Source: Firmicutes bacterium UBA3572 (GTDB taxonomy: Bacteria; Bacillota; Desulfotomaculia; Desulfotomaculales; Desulforudaceae). Taken from it: 39,706 nucleotides of DNA. Below, piece by piece: positions 31,901 through 39,706 of this stretch. The stretch spans positions 7,865-47,570 of the forward strand of contig DFNH01000025.1 in NCBI GenBank assembly GCA_002375985.1, given 5' to 3'. The notes below the pieces were generated by a model. The model searched no databases. It was not told where the DNA came from and worked only from the letters and a program-made list of their open reading frames with translations. Within the stretch, counting starts at the first letter, position 1, and the number at the start of each line of letters is the position of its first letter. The position numbers and the translations under genes are program-made.

Positions 31901-31961
31901 CTATCCACAGCTAAGGAGCCTAGAAACAGGCTTATGCACAGGTTTATCCACGTTATCCACA
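31901..31961 (+). promoter_or_regulatory. Cluster of four DnaA boxes
   Basis: In 61 bp, all on the plus strand: CTATCCACA (31901-31909), TTATGCACA (31932-31940), TTATCCACG (31944-31952) and TTATCCACA (31953-31961). The consensus is TTATNCACA; two copies are perfect and two have one mismatch. The last two abut exactly. Located between comF and hpf, far from any dnaA/dnaN pair in this window. Confidence 0.7.
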
Positions 31962-31999
31962 GGAAATTGTGCCCAATTAGCGGTTCTACAAATCCTGTT

Positions 32000-32036
32000 T
32001 TCGACAATCCTGCTTTTTGCTAGTATCTGCAGGATT
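32000..32036. promoter_or_regulatory. Spo0A-like box and inverted repeat
   Basis: TTCGACA (32000-32006) is the reverse complement of the Spo0A box core TGTCGAA; extended it reads TTGTCGAAAA on the minus strand. Next to it, AATCCTGC (32006-32013) and GCAGGATT (32029-32036) form an 8-bp inverted repeat with a 15-nt loop, possibly the comF terminator or a regulator site. Confidence 0.4.
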
Positions 32037-32057
32037 TTCCTTGCTTGGCGGGAATAA
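32029..32057 (+). promoter_or_regulatory. Sigma-H-like promoter of hpf
   Basis: GCAGGATTT, 11 bp, CGGGAATAA matches the Bacillus subtilis sigma-H consensus (RnAGGwwww-N11-12-RnnGAATww) at all but one fixed position. In B. subtilis the homologous hpf (yvyD) gene is driven by sigma-H and sigma-B, which supports the assignment. Confidence 0.55.
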
Positions 32058-32169
32058 TATACGCCAAGGGACCTGGAACCCGAGGTGATAACCGGCCGGC
32101 CCCGTGACTCGGCGGCCGGAAACGGCCTGCGCCCGGTTTTAAGCACTCCGTGGAAAGGGGTTGAGGCTA

Positions 32170-32694
32170 ATGCAGATTCTGGTTAGAGGGAAAAACATCG
32201 AGGTGACGCCTGCACTTCGGGGGTATGTGGAAAAAAAGCTGCGGAAGCTCGCCAAATTTGAACAGCATTTCGGGGATGCTCAGGTGACCCTGACGGTCGA
32301 GAAGGGCTCCCACCGCGTTGAAGTGACCATACCCGTTGACGGTATGATCCTGAGGGGTGAAGAAACCACCGGGGATATGTACGCTTCTGTAGACTTAGTG
32401 GTGGACAAACTCGAAAAGCAAATGGAGAAATACAAGGGGAAGCTGCGGCGGCGGCGGGTGGTCGCTGAGGGTCTGCCTTATGAGGCGGACGATCACGAGG
32501 ACGATAAAGAGTTTCGGGTCGTGCGGACCAAGCGGTTTACCCTCAAGCCCATGGCGGTGGAGGAAGCCGTGATGCAGATGAATCTTCTGGGACACAATTT
32601 CTTCGTGTTTACCAACGCCGAGAATGAGCAGGTGAACGTTGTTTACAGGCGGAAGGATGGAAACTACGGCCTGATCGAACCGGACCTGGGTTAG
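32170..32694 (+). CDS. hpf: Ribosome hibernation-promoting factor, long form
   Basis: 174 residues from ATG 32170 with AAAGGGG 9 bp before. The N-terminal S30AE domain (about 1-100) begins MQILVRGKNIEVTPALRGYV then EKKLRKLAKF. A linker leads to the C-terminal dimerisation domain (FRVVRTKRFTLKPMAVEEAV then MQMNLLGHNFFVFTNAEN). Long-form HPF pairs 70S ribosomes into inactive 100S dimers in stationary phase or starvation. It has an independent upstream regulatory region and its own terminator. Confidence 0.94.
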   Translation: MQILVRGKNIEVTPALRGYVEKKLRKLAKFEQHFGDAQVTLTVEKGSHRVEVTIPVDGMILRGEETTGDMYASVDLVVDKLEKQMEKYKGKLRRRRVVAEGLPYEADDHEDDKEFRVVRTKRFTLKPMAVEEAVMQMNLLGHNFFVFTNAENEQVNVVYRRKDGNYGLIEPDLG

Positions 32695-32737
32695 GGCCGG
32701 ACGGTCGTTATCGGACACGAGCGCAAGAAAGCCTGGC

Positions 32738-32767
32738 GGGGCCGGGGTTAAGACCCGGCCCCTTTTT
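32738..32767 (+). terminator. Terminator of hpf
   Basis: GGGGCCGGG-GTTAAGA-CCCGGCCCC (32738-32762) is a perfect 9-bp stem followed by TTTTT. Confidence 0.9.
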
Positions 32768-32788
32768 CCAATATGTGTATGTGTGTAC

Positions 32789-32817
32789 TTGAAAGTTTTT
32801 AGTTAAAGTGCTAAAAT
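32789..32817 (+). promoter_or_regulatory. secA promoter
   Basis: TTGAAA (32789-32794), 17 bp, TAAAAT (32812-32817), leaving a leader of about 40 nt before the secA ribosome site. Confidence 0.75.
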
Positions 32818-32866
32818 AAACACCGCTATGCGCCAAGAAGGGGAGCATTGAAGGGGGTGACCACCC

Positions 32867-35584
32867 TTGCTTGGATTTCTGAAAAACATCCTGGACGACA
32901 ACGCCCGTGAGGTTAAGAAACTGTCGCGGGTGGTGGCGGCCGTGAACGAGCTGGAACCGGAAATCGAAAAACTGTCGGATGCCGATCTGCAGGCCCGGAT
33001 GCCCGCCTTTAAGGAACGTCTGGCGGCCGGGGCCACCCTGGACGATCTTTTGCCCGAGGTTTTTGCCGTGGTAAGGGAGGCTTCCCGCCGGGTGCTGGGG
33101 ATGCGGCATTTCGACGTGCAGATTATGGGCGGTGTGGTACTACACCAGGGCCGGATTGCCGAAATGAAGACCGGTGAGGGCAAGACCCTGGTGGCTACTC
33201 TGCCGGCCTGTCTGAACGCCCTGACCGGACGGGGCGTACACATCGTGACCGTGAACGATTACCTGGCCAAGCGGGACAGCGAGTGGATGGGTCAGATCTA
33301 CCGTTTCCTGGGACTTTCCACCGGCCTGATCGTGCACGGGCTGAGCCCGGCCGAGCGCCGCGAGGCCTACGCGGCCGATATCACCTACGGGACCAACAAC
33401 GAGTTTGGTTTCGATTACCTGCGCGATAACATGGCTATCTACCCCCAGGACCTGGTGCAGCGTGACCTGCATTACGCCATCGTGGACGAGGTGGATAGCA
33501 TCCTGATCGACGAGGCGCGCACGCCGCTGATCATCTCCGGGCCGTCCAGCAAGCCGACCGACCGGTACTACACCATGGCCCGGTTGGTGCCCAGGCTGCG
33601 GCCGGGGACGCATTACACGGTGGATGAAAAAGCGCGCACCGTCAGTCTGACCGAGGAAGGGTTCGCCAAGTGCGAAGAATTATTGAAAATCCCCAACCTG
33701 GCGGATCCGGAGCACGAGGAGACGCTGCACCACTTGAACCAGGCGCTCAAGGCGCACACCTTGTACAAGCGCGATCGTGATTACGTGGTCAAGGACGGCC
33801 AGGTGATCATTGTAGACGAATTCACCGGCCGTTTGATGTTCGGCCGCCGGTATAGTGACGGTTTGCACCAGGCTATCGAGGCTAAGGAAGGCGTAAAGAT
33901 CGAGCGCGAGTCGCAGACGCTGGCCACCATCACGTTTCAAAACTACTTCCGCATGTATGATAAGCTGGCCGGCATGACTGGTACGGCGGAGACCGAGGCC
34001 GAGGAGTTCAGGAAGATTTATGGGCTGGACGTGGTGGTAATTCCCACCCACAAACCGATGATCCGCCAGGATTTGCCGGACGTGGTTTATAAAACCGAGG
34101 AGGCCAAGTTCCGGGCGGTGGTGGAGGAAATTGCCCGGCGGCACGCCACCGGCCAGCCGGTGCTGGTGGGCACGATTTCCATTGAGAAGTCGGAAGTGCT
34201 GAGCCGCATGCTTACCCGGCGGAAGATCCCCCACCAGGTCTTGAACGCCAAGTATCACGAGAAAGAGGCCGAGATCGTGGCCCAGGCCGGGCGGATCGGC
34301 GCGGTGACCATTGCCACCAATATGGCCGGGCGCGGTACCGACATTCTACTGGGCGGCAACCCCTCTTTCCTGGCCCTGCAGGAGATGCGCAAGCGCGGCT
34401 ATCCCCCGGAAGTTATCGCCGAGGCTGCGGAATACGGCCCGTGCACTGCGGAGGTGGCCGAGGCCCGGCGGGTGTACCGCGAGCTTTACGAGGAGTTCAA
34501 GAAGGTGACCGATGCTGAGCGCGACCGGGTGGTGGCCTTGGGCGGGCTGCATATCATCGGCACCGAGCGTCACGAAGCCCGCCGTATCGACAACCAGCTC
34601 CGCGGCCGCTGCGGCCGCCAGGGCGACCCGGGTACGACCCAGTTTTTTGTGTCTCTGGAAGACGACCTCCTGCGGCTCTTTGGCGGGGACAACATTGCCG
34701 GACTGATGGAGCGGCTGAAGCTTGACGAGGATGCGCCTCTGGAACACTCGCTGATCAGCCGTTCCCTGGAAACCGCGCAGCGGCGGGTGGAAAACCGGAA
34801 CTTCAGTATCCGCAAGCACGTGTTGAACTACGACGACGTCATCAACCAGCAGCGGGAACTGATTTACCGGCAGCGGCGCCAGGTGCTGGTGGAAGAAAAC
34901 CTGGCGCCGGTGGTGCGGCAGATGATGGCCGAAGTGGCCGCCCGGGCGGTGGCTACCTACGCTCCGGAAGGGGTCTACCCGGAAGAGTGGAATTACGAAG
35001 GTTTGTGTGACTATATGGCCTATATCCTGCCCGGGACCGAAAAGCTGACGCCGGCGGACCTGGAGACCCGGTTGGGCAAGAAACGCGATGATTTCCGCCG
35101 GGAGGAGCTGAAGCAGTTTTTCCTGGACGAGATGGAGCGGGCGTACGCGGCCCGCGAGGCTGAGTTGGGCAGCGAGGTTCTGCGGGAGATCGAGCGTGTG
35201 GTCATGCTGCGCATCGTGGACGAGAAGTGGATGGATCACCTGGACGCCATGGACCAGTTGCGCGAGGGTATCGGCTTGCGGGCTTACGGTCAGAAAGACC
35301 CGCTGGTGGAATATAAATTCGAAAGTTACGACATGTTCCAGAACATGATCGCCAGCATTCAGGAGGAAACGGTTCGTCACCTGTTCCGGGTGCAGTTGGC
35401 GCAGCGCGATCAATTGCAGCGCCGACAGGTGCAGGAAAACCGGCCTGGCGTTGATACGGCCGGCGCCAGGCAGCCGGTGCGGCGGCAAAAGAAGGTCGGC
35501 CGGAATGACCCCTGTCCTTGCGGCAGTGGTAAAAAGTATAAGAAATGCTGTGCCCGAAAGGAGAGCGAACGGGCGGTCGGATAA
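32867..35584 (+). CDS. secA: Preprotein translocase ATPase SecA
   Basis: 905 residues from TTG 32867 with AAGGGGGTGA upstream. Walker A block MKTGEGKTLVATLPACLNAL, Walker B VDEVDSILIDEARTPLIISG, motif TNMAGRGTDILLGGN, and GRCGRQGDPGTTQFFVSLED. The C-terminal zinc tail CPCGSGKKYKKCC (SEC-C) is present. It drives Sec-dependent export through SecYEG at the cytoplasmic membrane. Transcribed from its own promoter and followed 56 bp later by prfB, the conserved secA-prfB order of Bacillota. Confidence 0.97.
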   Translation: MLGFLKNILDDNAREVKKLSRVVAAVNELEPEIEKLSDADLQARMPAFKERLAAGATLDDLLPEVFAVVREASRRVLGMRHFDVQIMGGVVLHQGRIAEMKTGEGKTLVATLPACLNALTGRGVHIVTVNDYLAKRDSEWMGQIYRFLGLSTGLIVHGLSPAERREAYAADITYGTNNEFGFDYLRDNMAIYPQDLVQRDLHYAIVDEVDSILIDEARTPLIISGPSSKPTDRYYTMARLVPRLRPGTHYTVDEKARTVSLTEEGFAKCEELLKIPNLADPEHEETLHHLNQALKAHTLYKRDRDYVVKDGQVIIVDEFTGRLMFGRRYSDGLHQAIEAKEGVKIERESQTLATITFQNYFRMYDKLAGMTGTAETEAEEFRKIYGLDVVVIPTHKPMIRQDLPDVVYKTEEAKFRAVVEEIARRHATGQPVLVGTISIEKSEVLSRMLTRRKIPHQVLNAKYHEKEAEIVAQAGRIGAVTIATNMAGRGTDILLGGNPSFLALQEMRKRGYPPEVIAEAAEYGPCTAEVAEARRVYRELYEEFKKVTDAERDRVVALGGLHIIGTERHEARRIDNQLRGRCGRQGDPGTTQFFVSLEDDLLRLFGGDNIAGLMERLKLDEDAPLEHSLISRSLETAQRRVENRNFSIRKHVLNYDDVINQQRELIYRQRRQVLVEENLAPVVRQMMAEVAARAVATYAPEGVYPEEWNYEGLCDYMAYILPGTEKLTPADLETRLGKKRDDFRREELKQFFLDEMERAYAAREAELGSEVLREIERVVMLRIVDEKWMDHLDAMDQLREGIGLRAYGQKDPLVEYKFESYDMFQNMIASIQEETVRHLFRVQLAQRDQLQRRQVQENRPGVDTAGARQPVRRQKKVGRNDPCPCGSGKKYKKCCARKESERAVG

Positions 35585-35640
35585 ACAGTCACCGGCGGCC
35601 GGTCATTGGTCGCCGAAAAAAATGAGGGGGGTATTGGTTT

Positions 35641-36745
35641 ATGTATGTAGAGCTGAACAGGACTTTCGCCGAGCTGCGGCGGCGGCTTGCCAACCTGGAG
35701 CACTCTCTTTGACCTGGCCGGAAAAAGCGCCCAAATCAGGTGACTGGAAAAGCGTATGGGAGCGCCGGACTTTTGGCAGGACCAGGAGCAGGCGCAGAAG
35801 TTAACCCGGCAGGTGGCCGGGTTACGCCGACAAGTGGAAACCTTTGAGACTCTCCGCCGTGATTTTGAGGACACGGCCGTGTTGTTGGAACTCGGGGAGG
35901 AGGATGATGACGCCGAAACGGCGGCCGAGGTTGAGCGGCAACTGGCCGAACTGGACCGGCGGGTGCGTGCGCTGGAGCTGGAATTGTTGCTTTCCGGGCC
36001 GTACGACACGCGAAACGCGATCATCAGTTTGCACGCCGGCGCCGGGGGGCTGGAGGCCCAGGACTGGGTGGAGATGCTTTTCCGGATGTACGTGCGCTGG
36101 GCCGAAAGGTGGGGTTATGCGGTAGAGGTTTTGGACATGCTTCCGGACGACGAGGCCGGATTAAAGAGCGTCACCTTCCAGGTTTCCGGACCGTTTGCTT
36201 ACGGATATCTGCAGTCCGAAAAGGGTGTGCACCGGCTGGTGCGCATATCGCCTTTTGACGCCGGAGGACGGCGCCACACCTCCTTCGCGTCTGTTGATGT
36301 GTTGCCGGAGGTGGAAGAGAGTGCCGAAGTGGAGATCAACCCTGAGGACCTCCGGATAGATACCTTCCGGTCGGGGGGAGCCGGCGGCCAGCACGTGAAC
36401 AAGACCGATTCGGCGGTGCGGATCACTCACCTGCCCACCGGGATCGTAGTTACCTGCCAGAACGAACGTTCGCAGCAGGCCAACCGCAACGCGGCTATGA
36501 AGTTGTTAAAGGCCCGGCTGCTGGATCTGGAACTGCGGAAGCGGGAGGACGAAATCGCCGCCCTGCGCGGTGAGCAGAAGGAGATTGCTTGGGGCAGCCA
36601 AATCCGGTCCTACGTGTTCCACCCTTACACCCTGGTGAAGGATCACCGGACCAAGACCGAGAAGGGTAACGTGGAGGCGGTGATGGACGGTGAAATCGAC
36701 GAGTTCATCCAGTCCTACCTGGTCTGGAAGGCTCGGGAGGGATAG
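35641..36745 (+). CDS. prfB: Peptide chain release factor 2 with programmed frameshift and an extra in-frame UGA
   Basis: ATG 35641 opens MYVELNRTFAELRRRLANLE then HSL and stops at TGA 35710-35712 within CTT TGA C, the conserved RF2 +1 frameshift site. The shifted frame reads DLAGKSAQIR, meets a second TGA (35741-35743), then continues LEKRMGAPDFW to the end. Counted as one protein it has 367 residues, the usual RF2 length. It has the RF2 anticodon-like SPF tripeptide in ISPFDAGG and the catalytic GGQ in SGGAGGQHVNKT. RF2 releases peptides at UGA and UAA. If the second UGA is real, translation may restart at ATG 35756, giving 329 residues. Confidence 0.9.
35697..35743 (+). other. prfB recoding region: frameshift site and second UGA
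   Basis: GGAG (35697-35700) lies 6 nt before CTT TGA C (35707-35713). In Escherichia coli prfB the stimulating AGGGGG is 3 nt before this site, so here the Shine-Dalgarno-like stimulator is weaker and more distant. The second UGA is 28 nt beyond the first, in the +1 frame, within IR-UGA-LEKRM. AGGTGA (35738-35743) lies 12 nt before ATG 35756 and could support reinitiation. Confidence 0.75.
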
Positions 36746-36756
36746 AATGGCTTTTA

Positions 36757-36795
36757 GCGGAGAGCGGGTTTTTCCCGCTCTCCGCGCTATTTTTC
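36757..36795 (+). terminator. Terminator of secA-prfB
   Basis: GCGGAGAGCGGG-TTTTT-CCCGCTCTCCGC (36757-36785) is a perfect 12-bp stem followed by GCTATTTTTC. Confidence 0.9.
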
Positions 36796-36896
36796 GGCAC
36801 CCGAAACACCTGGTTTTTGTTTGTCGTTTAGCAGGAATCCGCGTCGAATAAAATGAATATTACCCAGCGAAAGTAACGGTTGGAGGAGGTAGGTCA

Positions 36897-37718
36897 TTGG
36901 ATATGGATCAGGCCGTGGCCGAACTGGCGGAAAAAGCGCGGGTGATCCGCCGGCACATCATTGCCATGCTCGGCGAAGCCGGTTCCGGACACCCCGGTGG
37001 TTCCCTTTCGGCTGCGGATATCGTCACCGCCCTCTACTTCCGGGAAATGCGCCTGGACCCGTCCCGGCCCGACTGGCCAGAGCGGGACCGCTTCGTGCTG
37101 TCCAAGGGGCATGCTGCGCCGGTGCTCTACGCGGCCCTGGCCGAGCGCGGCTACTTTCCGGTGGAGGAATTGGGCACCTTGCGCAAACTGGGCAGCCGCC
37201 TGCAGGGGCACCCGGACATGAAAAAACTTCCGGGAGTAGAGATGTCGACCGGTTCCCTCGGGCAGGGGCTGGCGGTCGCCAACGGCATGGCGCTAGCGGC
37301 CCGGCTGGACGGTCGGGACTACCGCGTATACGCTCTGCTGGGAGACGGTGAGCTCCAGGAGGGTCAGGTCTGGGAAGCCGCCATGGCGGCGGCCCACTAC
37401 GCCTTGGAAAACCTGGTCGCCATCGTTGACTACAACGGGCTGCAGATCGACGGGCCGGTGAGCGAAGTGATGGCGCCGGAACCGGTGCCTGACAAGTGGC
37501 GGGCCTTCGGCTGGCACGTGCTGGAGATCGACGGGCACGACATGCGGCAGATCCTGGCGGCGTTTGCCGAGGCGCGGCACACCCGGGGCCAGCCGACGGC
37601 CATCATCGCCCGTACCGTCAAGGGTAAGGGCGTGTCATTTATGGAAAACGAGGTCGACTGGCACGGGGTGGCACCCAAGGGTGAGCAGATTGCACAGGCC
37701 TTGGAAGAACTTGCCTAA
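36897..37718 (+). CDS. Transketolase, N-terminal (TPP-binding) subunit
   Basis: 273 residues. TTG 36897 with GGAGGAGGT 6 bp before is preferred; ATG 36903 is an alternative. Motifs: MLGEAGSGHPGGSLSAADIV, FVLSKGHAAPVLYAAL, TGSLGQGLAVANGMALA and the thiamine diphosphate motif LLGDGELQEGQVWEAAMAAA then NLVAIVDYNGLQIDG. It is the first half of a split transketolase; the partner is 39 bp downstream. Together they transfer two-carbon units in the non-oxidative pentose phosphate pathway, probably providing pentose or erythrose-4-phosphate. Confidence 0.92.
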   Translation: MDMDQAVAELAEKARVIRRHIIAMLGEAGSGHPGGSLSAADIVTALYFREMRLDPSRPDWPERDRFVLSKGHAAPVLYAALAERGYFPVEELGTLRKLGSRLQGHPDMKKLPGVEMSTGSLGQGLAVANGMALAARLDGRDYRVYALLGDGELQEGQVWEAAMAAAHYALENLVAIVDYNGLQIDGPVSEVMAPEPVPDKWRAFGWHVLEIDGHDMRQILAAFAEARHTRGQPTAIIARTVKGKGVSFMENEVDWHGVAPKGEQIAQALEELA

Positions 37719-37757
37719 AAGGATCGATATCAAGATTTAGATAGGAGTCATCAGGAC

Positions 37758-38684
37758 ATGACCAAGATTGCAACCCGGGAGGCCTACGGCCAAGCACTGG
37801 TAACGTTGGGCGCGGAAAACCCAGACGTGGTGGTGCTGGACGCCGACCTGGCCAAATCCACCAAGACCCTTGCCTTCAAAAAGCATTTCCCCCACCGTTT
37901 CTTTGATCTGGGGATCGCCGAGGCGAATATGATCGGTACGGCCGCGGGGTTGGCAACGGCCGGTAAGATTCCTTTTTGCAGCACCTTTGCCGTGTTTGCC
38001 ACGGGGCGGGCGTACGACCAGATCCGGCAAAGCGTGGCCTATCCCAACCTGCACGTGATCATCGCCGCCACCCACGCCGGAATTACCGTCGGGGAGGACG
38101 GCGCTTCCCACCAATCGGTGGAGGATCTGGCGCTGATGCGCGCCATGCCCAATATGACCGTTTTTGTACCGGCGGACGCTGTGGAGACCGCGGGCGCCGT
38201 GCGCGCCGCGGTTGCTTGCGACGGGCCGGTGTACATTCGTTTGGGGCGGTCCGGTGTACCGGTGCTCCACGGGGACGATTTTGAGCTTGTGCCGGGGAAA
38301 GCGGTGGAGATGCGCCGGGGCCTAGATGCGACCATTATCGCTTGCGGGTTGATGGTCGCCCAGGCGCTGGAAGCCGCCGAACAGCTGGCCGCCGAGGGGA
38401 TCGACGTCGGGGTGTTGAACGTGCACACCTTGAAACCGCTGGATGTTCAGGCCATTGTTAATGCTGCCCAGCGGACGGGGGCGATCGTCACCGCCGAGGA
38501 ACACAGCATTATCGGTGGGCTGGGGAGCGCGGTGGCCGAGACTCTGGCCGAGCACTACCCGGTGCCGATGCTGCGGGTGGGCCTGCGGGACGTTTTCGGC
38601 GAGTCCGGCAAACCCGACGAGTTGTTGCGGAAGTACGGTCTGACGGCCGAAGATATCGCCAATGCCGTCCAGAGTCTGATTTAA
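37758..38684 (+). CDS. Transketolase, C-terminal subunit
   Basis: 308 residues, Transket_pyr plus Transketolase_C. Motifs: VVVLDADLAKSTKTLAFKKH, RFFDLGIAEANMIGTAAGLA, ATHAGITVGEDGASHQSVED (in which the pyrimidine-site E/D and H residues occur) and YIRLGRSGVPVL. The C-terminal domain includes VLNVHTLKPLDVQAIVNAAQ and AEEHSIIGGLGSAVAETLAE. AGGAG at 37743 is its ribosome site. With the upstream N subunit it forms the split enzyme typical of many Clostridia and archaea. Confidence 0.92.
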   Translation: MTKIATREAYGQALVTLGAENPDVVVLDADLAKSTKTLAFKKHFPHRFFDLGIAEANMIGTAAGLATAGKIPFCSTFAVFATGRAYDQIRQSVAYPNLHVIIAATHAGITVGEDGASHQSVEDLALMRAMPNMTVFVPADAVETAGAVRAAVACDGPVYIRLGRSGVPVLHGDDFELVPGKAVEMRRGLDATIIACGLMVAQALEAAEQLAAEGIDVGVLNVHTLKPLDVQAIVNAAQRTGAIVTAEEHSIIGGLGSAVAETLAEHYPVPMLRVGLRDVFGESGKPDELLRKYGLTAEDIANAVQSLI

Positions 38685-38800
38685 TTAGTATCTACCCTGA
38701 AAATAGACGGCGGTTGCCGGGCGGCAGTTGCCGGTATAGCAGTCTTAACCAATACATCGACTATCAACTAGCTCGCGGCGTAGGGTATAATCATTCACTA

Positions 38801-38827
38801 AAAAAGGAAAAGAGCCCGGTAGGCTCT
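38801..38827 (-). terminator. Minus-strand terminator
   Basis: Read on the minus strand, AGAGCC-TACCG-GGCTCT (38827-38811) is followed by TTTCCTTTTTT. It lies downstream of the minus-strand open frame at 38938-39135, the only transcript it could serve here. Confidence 0.55.
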
Positions 38828-38937
38828 AATTGTAGACCCAGTTTTGGGTTAGGAATTGAAACCTCCAAATGAGCCAAGGGACGGTTCTCTGACTCAGATT
38901 TCACTTAACGTCCCGCGGACATTGAGCGAAGCGCAAT

Positions 38938-39135
38938 TTAGGCAGAGCATAGCGGAGCCGTATGCCGTTGTTGCCGGATCGTACGGTGGTGAGCTTGGTT
39001 TTTATTTTTGTCAGGATCAATACCTTTAGTAATCCAATCTATTCCTGGTTTTTCCCAATCAATCACTGTCGATGCACCAATATATCTTTCCCCATGTATA
39101 AACTCCGGTTTCTTTGGCGGTTCTTTTCCGACCAC
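38938..39135 (-). pseudogene. Unrecognised open frame, possibly a gene remnant
   Basis: 65 residues from a GTG without ribosome site. The first half (EFIHGERYIGASTVIDWEKP then GIDWITKGIDPDKNK) looks protein-like and hydrophilic. The end (TIRQQRHTAPLCSA) is encoded by a palindrome-rich GCTCCGCTATGCTCTGCC segment and is probably not original. It matches no family I recognise. The surrounding 38,685-39,349 otherwise holds only a REP-like GGGACGGTTCTCTGACTC (38878-38895) and the minus-strand terminator. Confidence 0.3.
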
Positions 39136-39349
39136 CTTTTCATTTCATCGCTTTTGTTGGACAATAACGTGCCTGTTAGGTTTTGGCTTCACTGTTATAC
39201 ACTATATAAAAGGGGAGAAGCGTTAAGCATCTCTGGCTGCCTTTTTGATTACCTTCTGCGTTTGCAGACTACCGGTGAGGAAGGGAAACGCCGGTCCATT
39301 AAATTTGGATGTAACATACAGCTTGTTTGTTTTCAGAAAGCAAACCCGG

Positions 39350-39619
39350 TCAGGTCTGCAGTACATTGATCCAGGCCTTGACTCCGATAAACTCCCTGAG
39401 TTTGGCTTTTATGAAGCGGATTGCTTCGCTCAGCCACCGGTTCGGGGCCAGCCTGAGGTGCCGGTACCGGCCGTTGCCGACAATATTGCCGGGTACATTG
39501 ATGATCAACCTCCGCACCGTAGGCACCTCGGTACGCGCGATGTTTTCCGGTAACAAAGCCTGCCGGAACCAGTTGAGCAGGTTGTAAGCCAAGACCTTGA
39601 TCCACATGAAAGCCTTGTT
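39350..39619 (-). mobile_element. IS1380-type transposase, C-terminal fragment
   Basis: The minus-strand frame NKAFMWIKVLAYNLLNWFRQ continues with ARTEVPTVRRLIINVPGNIV, then GNGRYRHLRLAPNRW and FIKAKLREFIG to TGA. This is the C-terminal end of IS1380/IS1634-like DDE transposases. It is cut by TAG at 39620-39622; beyond that the DNA is AT-rich and unrelated. All catalytic acidic residues and the N-terminus are missing, so this is a dead end-fragment. No terminal inverted repeat was identified. Confidence 0.65.
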
Positions 39620-39706
39620 CTAAAAAAGTACACAAAAATGTAACAAATTAGATATAGTTTTGTAATAATCATCCGGTATACTTAAGCCAGCAGGTGAGCA
39701 CCGCGG

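Noticed and set aside
31901..31961. Chromosomal origin oriC
   Set aside because: DnaA boxes are present but there is no dnaA, dnaN, rpmH or AT-rich unwinding element; kept as a DnaA-box cluster only.

Overview
The window reads as chromosomal DNA of a GC-rich, endospore-lineage Clostridia bacterium (Bacillota, Peptococcaceae/Desulfotomaculum/Desulforudis-like). This is inferred from gene content: csaB, DUF5693, a YlmC/YmxH-type PRC protein, DUF421, split transketolase and long-form hpf. It is also inferred from strong Shine-Dalgarno sites, very frequent TTG starts, and sigma-H- and Spo0A-like sites. No rRNA, tRNA, CRISPR array or intact prophage was seen.

Positions 1-4650 are an accessory region rich in decay. 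It holds the end of a DUF3782/PD-(D/E)XK protein, remnants of an RHH/PIN pair and of a HicBA pair, an intact VapBC pair with a palindromic operator, and a divergent Xre regulator/zinc-ribbon pair with two matching operators. It ends in a DUF4127 fragment abutting a sensor-kinase-like fragment. A heme O synthase gene (ctaB) with its own promoter follows, then a 0.4-kb array of REP-like GGGGACAGGCA motifs.

Positions 6.2-11.1 kb are a MarR-RND efflux operon: regulator, lipoprotein adaptor, AcrB-type pump. Positions 11.2-26.8 kb are mainly a cell-envelope region: TagA/WecG glycosyltransferase, an exported FAD oxidoreductase with SLH-like C-terminus (minus strand), CsaB pyruvyltransferase, a small exported protein, an LCP ligase, DUF5693, FabZ, a WecA-like transferase, GalU, DUF421, a phosphohexomutase and MurJ. 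Together these fit synthesis, pyruvylation, flipping and attachment of a secondary cell-wall polymer that anchors SLH proteins. A deleted PAS/HD-GYP gene lies before murJ.

Positions 26.8-38.7 kb are housekeeping: a PRC-barrel protein, bioY with a BirA-like operator, metK, a GAF/degenerate-GGDEF membrane protein, comF, a DnaA-box cluster plus a sigma-H-like promoter before hpf, secA, prfB, and transketolase N and C halves. prfB has the programmed frameshift site plus a second in-frame UGA. The right edge (38.7-39.7 kb) is decayed DNA ending in an IS1380-type transposase fragment.

No single unmistakable new system was found. The best leads are the double-UGA prfB, the DnaA/Spo0A/sigma-H control region before hpf, REP-like motifs that form gene ends, and the CsaB-linked SLH-like oxidoreductase.
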